This document shows, piece by piece, positions 1-8,527 of a stretch of 64,000 nucleotides of DNA. The notes under the pieces were generated by a model that ran no database searches, had not been told where the DNA came from, and saw nothing but the letters and a program-made list of their open reading frames with translations. The stretch is from Bog-473 sp963725895. Lineage in GTDB: Bacteria > Actinomycetota > Acidimicrobiia > Acidimicrobiales > RAAP-2. The translations under genes and the position numbers were made by a program. Position 1 is the stretch's first letter; each line of letters opens with the position of its first letter. The stretch spans positions 1-64,000 of the forward strand of contig CAVSAJ010000004.1 of assembly GCA_963725895.1 (NCBI GenBank), written 5' to 3'.

Positions 1-1
1 G

Positions 2-586
2 TCAAGACGCCGAGGAAACGGTGCGCGTCGCGAGCACGATGCCGATGCCCATCCATCCGACCCCGGCCAAGAACTCCTCGAGCAGATTCCACATCCCGCG
101 GTAGACGCCGTCGGTGTAACCGGTGAACACTGCCTGCAGCGGCGCTCGACGGCTCGCATCGACCGCGTAGTCCCTCATCAGGGTAGGAAGAGCCGTTGCC
201 AGCTCGGCACCGCCGATGGCGCCAACGAGGCAGTACGCCAGCAGGCACCACGACCAGAGGTCGACCCACGCCGGCGCCAGGGGACGCAGCCACGACCGCA
301 GGAGAAGGACGAGCGGCACGATCGCCAGGTAGTAGCCGGCGATGTCGAGGACCATGCTGGCTCGCCACAAGCCTCCCGCCGCGGCGCCGGCGTGCAAGAG
401 CACGAGGGGCTTCGTCATCCCGCTGACGTCGAAATGAACGGTCGCCAACATCGCCAGCACGTTGCCGACCGCGAGCGGCAGCGACACGATGGCCAGCACG
501 CCGGCCATTCGGGCGAACGACCGCTCTCCACATGGCGCCTCCGCCGCCGTGGTCGCGGGCACCGGGTGCGCGGTCGACTGCATCAT
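2..586 (-). CDS. Multi-pass membrane protein of unknown function
   Basis: Complete 194-aa ORF; its TGA stop lies at bases 2-4, so it just fits the window. About five hydrophobic segments are visible (residues about 27-50, 60-75, 78-98, 108-128 and 168-190), so it should be an inner-membrane protein. There is no catalytic motif that I recognise; a distant resemblance to DUF4386-type proteins is possible but unproven. The ATG overlaps the stop of the upstream TetR gene by 4 nt (ATGA), so the two are almost certainly co-transcribed and the protein is probably controlled by that regulator. Confidence 0.7.
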   Translation of the reverse strand: MMQSTAHPVPATTAAEAPCGERSFARMAGVLAIVSLPLAVGNVLAMLATVHFDVSGMTKPLVLLHAGAAAGGLWRASMVLDIAGYYLAIVPLVLLLRSWLRPLAPAWVDLWSWCLLAYCLVGAIGGAELATALPTLMRDYAVDASRRAPLQAVFTGYTDGVYRGMWNLLEEFLAGVGWMGIGIVLATRTVSSAS

Positions 587-1221
587 GGCTTCTGTGCGTT
601 GAGGATCGCTGTGGACACGTCCACCAGCCAGGACCGATACGACTCAGTGCTCCATCCCCGCTCGGCGGTCAGCTTGTCGAACACGTCTGGGCTCGCCAGA
701 GCCCACATCGCGTCAACCAGATGGTCGGAGGGAACGTGGCCCAGGATAAGCGTGAGCCCTGCTCCAACGGTGGTCCGTCGGGTGGTCTCATACGATGCGA
801 GGCGCTCCGCAGCCTGTGCGTCGCTTGCCGCCGCTTCTTGCACCACCTTCATCAGGGGAACCGCCCGCTCGAGTGCGGTCGTAATGATTCGAGCAGCTGC
901 CTCGAGTCGATCCGACTGCGTACCGACGCCCAGTTTCGAGAACTCCGGGCGGTCCTCCACGGCTCGCTCGTGGTCGTCTCCCGCGATGGCGACGTCCGTC
1001 GCGGCCAGCAAGAGCCCGGTCTTGGAGCCGAACCCCGAATAGATCGTCTCGACTGCCGTCCCTGCCTCACCCGCCACGGCGGCCAGCGTCGCGCCCGTCC
1101 ATCCCCACGCGCAGAAGAGTCGTGTCGCCGCAACGATCACCCTGGCACGGGTATCCGCAGCCTGCCGAGCACGCAGCGGTGAGTGGTAGCTCGTCGAGCG
1201 GGTACCACCTGCAGCGGGCAC
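583..1221 (-). CDS. TetR/AcrR family transcriptional regulator
   Basis: 212-aa protein with an N-terminal TetR helix-turn-helix at about residues 22-70 (TRARVIVAATRLF, then TLAAVAGEAGTAVETIYSGF, then KTGLL). The C-terminal part is helical and presumably binds a ligand that is not identifiable. The GTG start at 1221 is favoured because a TACCAT -10 hexamer (1229-1234, minus strand) lies 7 nt upstream, the geometry of a leaderless transcript. It overlaps the membrane-protein gene by 4 nt and is divergent from the PASTA lipoprotein gene. Autoregulation is likely because a palindrome sits over its promoter. Confidence 0.88.
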   Translation of the reverse strand: MPAAGGTRSTSYHSPLRARQAADTRARVIVAATRLFCAWGWTGATLAAVAGEAGTAVETIYSGFGSKTGLLLAATDVAIAGDDHERAVEDRPEFSKLGVGTQSDRLEAAARIITTALERAVPLMKVVQEAAASDAQAAERLASYETTRRTTVGAGLTLILGHVPSDHLVDAMWALASPDVFDKLTAERGWSTESYRSWLVDVSTAILNAQKP

Positions 1222-1228
1222 CCTGCGT

Positions 1229-1273
1229 ATGGTAGAACATAGTTCAGTTCAATACAACCTAATTCTACCTAAT
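1229..1273. promoter_or_regulatory. Divergent promoter with candidate TetR operator
   Basis: An AT-rich island in an otherwise very GC-rich region. It contains the palindrome GAAC-ATA-GTTC (1235-1245), the outer pair GTAGAA (1232-1237) / TTCTAC (1263-1268), and two ACCTAAT direct repeats at 1257-1263 and 1267-1273, one helical turn apart. The TACCAT hexamer at 1229-1234 serves the TetR gene. This arrangement suggests self-repression; which element is bound is inference. Confidence 0.45.
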
Positions 1274-1327
1274 ATTGGACGGGGTCCGGGGCTGAACCGA
1301 GATCGCCGCGAGGGCCATGATGGCCCG

Positions 1328-2069
1328 ATGCACCGCTGGCGACGCCGGGCCGCCATAGGCACGGGGGGTCTGCTGGCCGTGGCCGTCCTCGCCTCCTGCG
1401 GCAGCTCGCCCGCTGTCGACCAGGGACAGCGCGTGGAGCGCTCATCCACGACGAGCACCACAGCCCCGTCTGTCGCGTCGTCGGCGCCCACGACACTGGG
1501 CACCGAACCTGGCATCGCAGTGCCCGATGTCATCGGGCTCAAGATCGCAGCGGCACGCGCCGCGTTGCGTCACGTCGGGCTGCGTCGCGCGAACCTCAAC
1601 AAGCCGTGCAACAAGGGCACGCTGGCCAGCCAGAGCGTGGTCGACTCGTTGGCGATCCCCGGGAAACCACCCGCGCCCGACGTCGGCGCGGTGCCCCTCG
1701 ACCCCGGGACCAGGGTCCCGCGCGGGCACTCGGATCGGGATCACCTGGTCGGGCTGCTTCGGCACTGCCGTCGTCATCCCCGAGGTCGTCGGACTGTCGT
1801 TCACTGCTGCCAAGCATGCGATCGTCGGCGCAGGTCTCACCTGGGCGTGCTACTCCGTCGGGAAGGCGAAGACCACGACCTCGACGACACCGTCGACGTC
1901 CTCCTCCACCACGTCGGCCACGACCGCGTCGACGACGGCCGCGAGCACCCTCCCGGGCACGACGCTGACGCACAAGTCCGGGACCGTGCTCAGCCAGGAG
2001 CCGCAAGCCGGTGGCGCGCTCCGGCCCGGCGCGACCGTCACGTTCACTATGCGCGCCTGCCCGCAGTGA
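1328..2069 (+). CDS. PASTA-domain lipoprotein (frame broken once)
   Basis: About 246 aa once one frameshift is bridged. The ATG at 1328 starts a lipoprotein signal with lipobox VLASC near residue 20, followed by a Ser/Thr-rich linker. PASTA unit 1 begins at VPDVIGLKIAAARAALRHVG. The frame is lost at CCC 1717-1719 (context GGTCCCGCG); deleting one C restores VRAGTRIGITWSGCF and PASTA unit 2 (IPEVVGLSFTAAKHAIVGAG ... GTVLSQEPQAGGALRPG). PASTA domains are known to bind peptidoglycan or beta-lactams, usually on Ser/Thr kinases, but no kinase domain is present, so this is a wall-facing lipoprotein. Unit 2 carries a Thr/Ser-rich insert inside the domain. The stop overlaps the next gene's probable GTG (GTGA). 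Confidence 0.7.
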
Positions 2070-3607
2070 GCACGCCCGCCACGCCGGCCCCGCGTGCCGA
2101 CGTGCAGCGCGGGGCCCGAGCTGGCGCTCCGCTCCGCCCGCGGACGTTGGGTCCTCGCGGCGACCGTGCTCGGCTCGGGGATCGCCGGGCTCGATGCGAC
2201 CGTCGTCGGCATCGCGCTCCCCTCCATCGGCCGCGTCGTTCCACGGTGGGGTCGGCACCCTGCAGTGGGTCGTGACCGGGTACTCCCTGACCCTCGCAGC
2301 CTTCTTGCTCCTCGGCGGCTCACTCGGCGACCGCGTCGGGCCGCAAGCGCGTGTTCTCGGCGGGGATCGCGTGGTTCGCCGTGGCGCTCGGCCCTCTGCG
2401 GGCTCGCGCCGAACGCAGCGCTCCTCATCGTCGGCCGCATCGTCCAGGGCATCGGGGGCGCGCTCTTGACGCCCGGCAGCCTGGCCATCATCCAGGCCTC
2501 CTTCCGGGCCGACGACCGCTCGCGTGCCATCGGCGCGTGGTCCGGCCTGGGCGGCGTCGCCACCGCCGCCGGGCCCCTGGTCGGCGGATACCTGCTGGCC
2601 GCAGGCTCATGGCGCTGGGTCTTCTTCATCAACGTCCCCGTCGCGGCCTTCGTCCTCGTGATCACCGCGCGCCACGTGCCCGAGTCCAGCGACCCCACCA
2701 GCACCGGGGACGTGGACGTGGCCGGCGCCACGCTGGCCGTGGCCTTTCTGGCCGGCCTGACCTACGGCCTCATCGAGGGACCCACGCGAGGCTGGGGCAG
2801 TCCCGCCATCATCGCCGCCTTGGTCTTGGCCGCCGTGGCCGGGCCGGCGTTCCTCGTGGTCGAGCGACGACGACGCAACCCGATGCTGCCGCTCGGGCTG
2901 TTCCGCTCGCGCCAGTTCAGCGGCGCCAACGCGGTGACCTTCGTCGTCTACGGCGCGCTCGGGGGCGCGCTGTTCTTGCTCCCCGTCGAGCTCCAGATCG
3001 TCGCGCACTACAGCCCGCTGGCCTCCGGACTCGCGCTGTTACCGGTGACGCTGGTGATGCTGGTCTTTTCGGCCCGCTCCGGGCAGCTCTCCGCCGCGCA
3101 TCGGGCCCCGGCTCCAGATGACCGTCGGCCCCGTCGTGGTCGGTGCGGGCCTGGCCCTGCTCGCCCGCGCGACGACGCCCGGCAGCTACTGGGTCCAGGT
3201 CTTCCCGGCGGTGCTTCTCTTCGCCATCGGGCTGGCCATCACGGTCGCCCCGCTGACCGCGACGGCGATGGGTGCCGCACCGGCCGAGCACTCGGGCATC
3301 GCCTCGGCCGTCAACAACACGGTCGCCCGGGCCGGGGGGCTCCTCGCGGTGGCCGTGCTGCCCTTGGTCGCCGGCCTGACGGGCGCCGCCGCGCTGGGCG
3401 CGGCGGAGCTGGCCCACGGGTTCCGCACCGCGGTCTTCGTCGCGGCCGCCACCTGCGCCGCGCGGTGGGCTGCTCGCCGCCCTGACCATCCGCAACCCCG
3501 CCCGCGCGGCGGCGCGGCCCGAGGAGCGCACCATCCCCTCCTACAGCTGCACGCTCAGCGCCCCGCCTCTGCGGCCCTCGCCGCTCCCCGCCGGCCTCGC
3601 TCGCTGA
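2066..3607 (+). CDS. DHA2-family MFS drug exporter (frame broken about six times)
   Basis: Conceptual protein of about 510 aa, 14-TM EmrB/QacA type: LDATVVGIALPSIGR in TM1, LQWVVTGYSLTLAAFLLLGG and GDRVG (motif A region), then GRIVQGIGGALLTPGSLAII (motif C region) and the later helices through to LAALTIRNPAR. Homology passes through all three forward frames. Each switch is explained by one extra base near 2235, 2341, 2387, 3094 and 3463. A sixth near 2115 would connect the GTG at 2066, which overlaps the PASTA stop as GTGA; otherwise a GTG at 2094 starts the gene. All shifts go in the same direction. I read this as an intact exporter with consensus errors, although a true pseudogene cannot be excluded. 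The substrate is unknown. Confidence 0.7.
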
Positions 3608-3662
3608 GCACGCCACCTCCGGCGAACGTGCGCCGGGTCCTGCGCTGCGCCAAGGTGGGACC

Positions 3663-4863
3663 ATGCCGCGCCGCTGCACGACGAGGGGTCCCGCCGGTCT
3701 TCGGACCCGCACCACTCGGCCCGTTGACCCTGCGCAACCGCATCATCAAGGCGGCCACCTTCGAAGGCGTCACGCCCGGCGGCCGAGTGAGCGACGAGTT
3801 GGTCGCGTTCCACCGTCGCACGGCGGCGGGCGGAGCGGCGATGTCGACGGTCGCCTACCTCGCCGTGTCGCCCGAGGGCCGGACCGACCGCCACTGCCTG
3901 CTGCTCACCAAGGAGACCGCGCGCGAGCTGCGCCGCCTCACCGACGCCGTCCACGCGGAGGGTGCGGCGGCCGCCGCACAGATAGGCCATGCCGGGCCGG
4001 TGGCCAACGCCCGCTCCAACGGTGCACCGGCCCTCTCGCCGTCAGGCGGGTTCACGCCGATGGGCTCGCGCCTGCGCGCCGTCGACCGCGCCGGCATCGA
4101 ACGCATCGTCTCGGACTATCGGCAGGCCGCCTCCCTCGCCGTCGAGGCCGGCTTCGACAGCATCGAGGTGCACGTCGGGCACAACTATCTGCTCAGCGCG
4201 TTCTTGAGCCCGAAGCTCAACCGGCGCGACGACCAGTTCGGCGGCTCGGTGGAGAACAGGGCCCGCTTTGCCCGCACCGTGCTGCGGACGGTGCGCGACG
4301 CCGTCGGACCCGAGACGGCCGTCACTGCGAAGCTGAACATGGCCGACGGTGTCGACGGCGGCCTGTGGGTGGACGAGAGCCTCGAGGTCGCGGCGCTCTT
4401 CGAGGCGGACGGCTCACTCGATGCGCTCGAGCTCACCGGCGGAAGCTCGCTCGCCAACCCGATGTATCTCTTCCGCGGCGAGGCGCCGCTGCGCGAATTC
4501 GGCGCCACGCTCCCGCCCGCGGTCCGGCTCGGCTTCCGCGTCGTCGGGCACCGCTTTTTGCGCGCCTACCCCTTCGAGGAGGCCTTCTTCCTCCCCTACG
4601 CCCGCCAGTTCCAGCGCGCGCTGCACACGCCGGTGATCCTCCTCGGGGGCATCACCGAGTTGGCGACGATCGAGTCCGCGCTGGCCGAGGGCTTCGCGTT
4701 CGTCGCGATGGCCCGCGCCCTGCTGCGCGAGCCAGACCTCCCCAACCGCATGCAGGCCGGCGACGCCACCTCGTCGTTGTGCATCCACTGCAACAGGTGC
4801 ATGCCGACCATCTACTCGGGGACGCGTTGCGTCTTGGTGGCCGGCCGCCCCGGCTCCGACTAA
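3663..4863 (+). CDS. Old Yellow Enzyme family NADH:flavin oxidoreductase
   Basis: About 399 aa, an FMN-dependent TIM-barrel reductase of alpha,beta-unsaturated compounds. Visible: PLTLRNRIIKAATFEG at the N-terminus, QIGHAGP, the FMN-site signature LNRRDDQFGGSVENRARF, the phosphate-binding ILLGGI segment, and a C-terminal CIHCNRC followed by a Cys ten residues on, resembling the Fe-S motif of dienoyl-CoA-reductase-like members. There is no FAD/NAD domain after it. The ATG at 3663 has a good RBS (AAGGTGGGA) but reaches the conserved frame only if one C is removed from CCC 3690-3692 (GGTCCCGCC). Without that correction a GTG at 3628 is the alternative start. The stop overlaps the convergent amidase stop. 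Confidence 0.85.
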
Positions 4864-6290
4864 GCCGCGACCGGCGGCCGGCGTCGCGCCCACGGGGCCG
4901 CCCGCTCGAGCTCGCCGGCGAGGGCCAGCAGGGTCTCCTCGTCGCCGAGCCGACCGGCGAACTGGACGCCGATCGGCAAACCCGCCTCGCTCCAATGCAG
5001 CGGCAGCGAGATGGCGGGCTGGCCCGTGACGTTGAACGGCGGGGTGAAGGGGACGTACGTCGCGGCCCGGAACAGGCCGGCCAGCGGCTCCCCGGGCGGC
5101 GAGTCGAAGGTGCCGAGGGGCGCGGGCGGCTCCGCCAGGGTCGGCGTGAGCAACACGTCGACGCGCTCGAACGCGTCGGCGATCTGGCGCGTCGCTCGCT
5201 GCAGCCCCTGGACGGCCGTCAGGTACTGTGCGGCGTTGAGCGAACGCCCGAGCGCGACGAGTGCCCAGCTGAGCGGTTCGAATTCGTCCTCGGTGGCGGC
5301 CCGGCCGAGGCGAGTCTCCCAGTCCGCAACGGCCCATGCGTTGCCGGCCGCCCACGCGTTGACGAAATCGCCGATGAACGCGTCGCCGTCGACGTCGAGC
5401 GAGGCCTCCTCCATGTGATGGCCGAGTGACTCGCACAGCCTGGCCGCCCCCTGCGCCGCGGCGACGCAGTCGGGGTGGACGTCGGATCCGGTGGGGGACG
5501 CGGTGAGCACGCCGATGCGCAACCGCGGCGGTGGCGTCGCGGCCGCGGCCGCGAACGAGGGGCCGCGGCGCGGGGGCGCCCAATAGGGGTCGCCGGGGAC
5601 GGGTCCTGCCGTGGCGTCGAGGATGGCGGCGGAGTCGCGCACCGAGCGGGTGAGGACGTGCTCGCAGACCAGGCCGCCCATGACGTCGCCGTACTGGGGC
5701 GCCAGCGAGTTTCGTCCGCGCGTCGGCTTGAGGCCGACAAGCCCACAGCACGACGCCGGGATCCGGATCGACCCGCCCCCGTCGTTGGCATGGGCCGCCG
5801 GCACCATGCCTGAGGCGACCGCGGCCGCCGAACCACCCGACGAGCCACCGGTCGAGTGCGCCGTGTTCCACGGGTTGCGCGAGGGACCGAAGCGCCGCGG
5901 CTCGGTGGTGGGCAAGATGCCGAGCTCGGGGGCGTTCGTCTTGCCGCAGATCACGAAGCCCGCGTCGACGTAGCGCTGGGTCAGCGTCTGGGTCACCCTC
6001 GAGCGGTAGTCGCCGGTGAAGGCCATGCCCTCGCTGAAGGGCGTCTCAGCCAGCTCCGCCATGAGATCCTTCAACAAGAAGGGCACCCCCCGGAACGGCC
6101 CGTCGGGCAGTGCGCCATCGGCCTCGATCCGGGCGCGGTCGTAGAGCTCGTGGATGATCGCGTTGAGCTCCGGGTTGAGCTTCTCCATGCGACCGATCGC
6201 CTCGGCTACCAGCTCGGCCGGCGAGACCTGCTTGGCGCGCACCAGCTCCGCCTGCGCCGTCGCGTCCAACCAGGCCGTCTCGTCGCTCAT
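4860..6290 (-). CDS. Amidase signature family amidohydrolase
   Basis: 476 aa, full length for the family (GatA/FAAH fold). The Ser-cisSer-Lys triad is visible: Lys74 in FLLKD, cis-Ser150 in STGGSSGGSAAAVASG, and nucleophile Ser174 in GGGSIRIPAS. It hydrolyses an amide or carbamate in the cytoplasm; the substrate cannot be deduced. It is not likely to be GatA, because no gatB or gatC is near. The TAG stop overlaps the TAA of the convergent flavin oxidoreductase. Confidence 0.9.
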   Translation of the reverse strand: MSDETAWLDATAQAELVRAKQVSPAELVAEAIGRMEKLNPELNAIIHELYDRARIEADGALPDGPFRGVPFLLKDLMAELAETPFSEGMAFTGDYRSRVTQTLTQRYVDAGFVICGKTNAPELGILPTTEPRRFGPSRNPWNTAHSTGGSSGGSAAAVASGMVPAAHANDGGGSIRIPASCCGLVGLKPTRGRNSLAPQYGDVMGGLVCEHVLTRSVRDSAAILDATAGPVPGDPYWAPPRRGPSFAAAAATPPPRLRIGVLTASPTGSDVHPDCVAAAQGAARLCESLGHHMEEASLDVDGDAFIGDFVNAWAAGNAWAVADWETRLGRAATEDEFEPLSWALVALGRSLNAAQYLTAVQGLQRATRQIADAFERVDVLLTPTLAEPPAPLGTFDSPPGEPLAGLFRAATYVPFTPPFNVTGQPAISLPLHWSEAGLPIGVQFAGRLGDEETLLALAGELERAAPWARRRPPVAA

Positions 6291-6316
6291 GGGTCAACGG
6301 TAGCGATGCGCGGCGC

Positions 6317-6386
6317 CGGTTGCGATCGGCAGTGGCGGTTGCGATGGGCAGTGGCGGTTGCGATGGGCAGTGACGGTTGCGACGGG
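6317..6386. repeat. 19-bp tandem repeat, about 3.7 copies
   Basis: The unit CGGTTGCGATGGGCAGTGG begins at 6317, 6336 and 6355, with a partial copy at 6374. The copies differ at only a few positions. It lies upstream of the amidase start and downstream of the HxlR stop. No coding role is apparent. Confidence 0.85.
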
Positions 6387-6423
6387 CGCGCCCAGCCGGC
6401 GCGGTCTGCTGGCCGCGGCCGGC

Positions 6424-6921
6424 TCAGGCGGGAACGGGTTCGCCCGGCTGAGGGGCGTCGGCCGCCGCGTCGGGGCGGCGCGCGCCGGTGCGGACGGCCA
6501 GGGCCTCGGTCACGGTCACCTCGGCCCCACAGGCGGTGCAGCGTCGGCGGTCGTCGAGCTCGCCGCCGCAGCCACGGTGCTGAAGGACCATCGGGCGCTC
6601 ACCCTCGAGCCCGTAGCGGTCGCCCCACTGGAGGAGGGCGACGAGCACGGGCCACAGGTCCGCCCCCTTCTCGGTCAGGCGGTACTCGCAGCGCAGCGGG
6701 CGCTCCTGGTAGGGGCGCTTCACCAGGACCCCCTCGGCGACCAGGCGCTCGAGCCGGGCCTGGAGGACGTTGCGGGCCACGCCCAGGTCGCGCTGGAGGT
6801 CGTCGAAGCGTCGGATGCCCAAAAAGACGTCCCGGATGATCAGCAGCGTCCAGCGCTCGCCCACCACCTCGAGGGTCGCGGCGACCGGGCAGTACTGGCT
6901 CGGGTAGTCACGCTTCAGCAT
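6424..6921 (-). CDS. HxlR family transcriptional regulator with C-terminal zinc-ribbon-like tail
   Basis: 165 aa from ATG 6921. Winged-helix HxlR core at residues about 8-100: CPVAATLEVVGERWTLLIIR, FDDLQRDLGVARNVLQARLERLV and YRLTEKGADLWPVL. The Cys near residue 11 matches the position often used as a redox or aldehyde sensor in the family. The tail carries HRGCGG and CTACG, a possible zinc ribbon. ATG 6921 is chosen over one 18 nt upstream because TATCCT (6928-6933, minus) sits 6 nt before it, fitting a leaderless start. It is divergent from an MFS exporter that it probably controls. Confidence 0.88.
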   Translation of the reverse strand: MLKRDYPSQYCPVAATLEVVGERWTLLIIRDVFLGIRRFDDLQRDLGVARNVLQARLERLVAEGVLVKRPYQERPLRCEYRLTEKGADLWPVLVALLQWGDRYGLEGERPMVLQHRGCGGELDDRRRCTACGAEVTVTEALAVRTGARRPDAAADAPQPGEPVPA

Positions 6922-6991
6922 CCCGCCAGGATACCGCATATTTCTGTCCAGTGGGTTGTTTCACAATACTTTGCACCCTAGAGTGAGTCTT
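6922..6991. promoter_or_regulatory. Divergent promoter region, HxlR / MFS exporter
   Basis: A 70-bp intergenic region. The minus-strand TATCCT at 6928-6933 serves the HxlR gene. The AT-rich core around 6955-6975 holds two TTT-CAC-like direct repeats (TTTCAC and TTTGCAC) that could be the regulator's binding site. The operator assignment is inference. Confidence 0.35.
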
Positions 6992-8527
6992 ATGACAGGA
7001 CCTATCGCCACAGCTGACGTACCGTCCGGCGCCGCCACCGACCGGCCAACCCGCCCGACCGTGACCGCCCTGATCGTCCTCACGGGCGTGTTCTTGTCGT
7101 CCCTCGACCTGTTCATCGTCAACATCGCCTTCCCCAGCATCTCGGCGACCTTCCACGGCGAGAGTCTGAGCTCGCTGTCGTGGGTGCTCAGCGCCTACAC
7201 CATCGTGTTCGCCGCCGCCCTGGTCCCCGCCGGGCGCTGGGCCGACCGCACCGGGCGCAAGAGGGCGTTCCTCCTCGGCCTCGGTGTGTTCACCGCCTCG
7301 TCGGCGTTGTGCGCACTGGCGCCGTCGCTCGAGTTCCTGGTCGGTGCGCGCGTGCTGCAGGCCTGCGGAGGCGCCCTGATGTTGCCCACGTCCCTCGGAC
7401 TCTTGCTCCCCGCCTTCGGGCCGGCGCGCAAGGGTGCCGCCATCGGGCTGTGGTCCGCCGTCGGCGGCGCCGCGGCCGCCTTCGGCCCACCGATCGGCGG
7501 TTTGCTCGTCCAGGCGAGCTGGCGCTGGGTCTTCTTGGTGAACCTTCCCTTCAGCGTGCTCGCCCTCCTCTTCGGCATTCGTCTGCTCGAGGAGGTGCGC
7601 GACCCCGTGGCGCACAAGTCCGACCTGATCGGCGCGGCCCTGCTGTCGGTGTCGGTGGCCAGCCTGGTTGCCGCCATCGTCCAGGGCTCGGACTGGGGCT
7701 GGGCGAGCGCACGCATCGTCGGAGCCTTCGCGGTGGCGCTGGCGTCGGGTGCATGGTTGGTGGCACGTTCGTTCCGCCACCCCAACCCGATCGTAGAACC
7801 GGCCGTGATCCGCCACCGTGCCGTCGCGCTGGCCGACCTCAGCTCGCTCGCGTTCTTCAGCGGCTTCGGCGCGCTGGTGCTCGGCGGCGTCCTGCTCCTC
7901 ACCGGGGTCTGGCACGAGTCGGTCCTGCGCGCCGGCTTCATGATCGCCCCCGGGCCGTTGCTGGCGGGGCTCACCGCCTTCCCCGGGGGTCTGCTCGGGG
8001 CCCGCGTGGGGCACCGGGCCGTCGGCGTCGCCGGCTCGCTGTGCTTCGCCGCCGGCGGGCTCTGGTGGATCACGCACGTCGGCGCGACGCCGGACTGGGT
8101 CGGCGCCTACCTCCCGGGCAGCGTGCTCAGCGGCTTCGGCGTCGGACTAATGCTGCCGTCCCTGGGCGGCGCCGCCACCGCGCCGCTCCCGCCACAGCGT
8201 TTCGCCACGGGCTCGGCCCTCTACGCCATGACGCGCCAGATCGGGGTGGCGCTCGGGGTCGCCTGCCTGGTCGCCATCCTCGGCGTGACCACCGGACCCT
8301 CGGCGGTCGAGGCGTTCCACCACGCCTGGATCTTCATGATGGGCTGCGGCCTGCTGGCCGGGGCGGTGCTGCTCGGCATCGGCGCACCCGCCACCGAGAC
8401 CGCCGATGCTCGGCCGTTGGTCGAAGGAGTCGGAGGACCCGACCGGAGTGTCGCCGGCGCGCCGGTCGGTGTCGAGGCCGCTCTCGAGGCCGGCGTGGAG
8501 GCCTACGCCGTGGTCGCCGGCAAATAA
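6992..8527 (+). CDS. DHA2-type MFS multidrug exporter
   Basis: 511 aa from ATG 6992; an in-frame upstream ATG at 6956 would overlap the promoter region. Fourteen hydrophobic helices are expected: TM1 FLSSLDLFIVNIAFPSI, motif A GRWADRTGRKRAF, motif C region LQACGGALMLPTSLGL, and AYTIVFAAALVPAGR. The C-terminal 45 residues are hydrophilic and Val/Ala/Gly-rich. Proton-driven export of an unknown compound is inferred from the family. Its divergent HxlR neighbour is the likely regulator. The 3' end overlaps the convergent kinase gene by 25 bp. Confidence 0.9.
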   Translation: MTGPIATADVPSGAATDRPTRPTVTALIVLTGVFLSSLDLFIVNIAFPSISATFHGESLSSLSWVLSAYTIVFAAALVPAGRWADRTGRKRAFLLGLGVFTASSALCALAPSLEFLVGARVLQACGGALMLPTSLGLLLPAFGPARKGAAIGLWSAVGGAAAAFGPPIGGLLVQASWRWVFLVNLPFSVLALLFGIRLLEEVRDPVAHKSDLIGAALLSVSVASLVAAIVQGSDWGWASARIVGAFAVALASGAWLVARSFRHPNPIVEPAVIRHRAVALADLSSLAFFSGFGALVLGGVLLLTGVWHESVLRAGFMIAPGPLLAGLTAFPGGLLGARVGHRAVGVAGSLCFAAGGLWWITHVGATPDWVGAYLPGSVLSGFGVGLMLPSLGGAATAPLPPQRFATGSALYAMTRQIGVALGVACLVAILGVTTGPSAVEAFHHAWIFMMGCGLLAGAVLLGIGAPATETADARPLVEGVGGPDRSVAGAPVGVEAALEAGVEAYAVVAGK

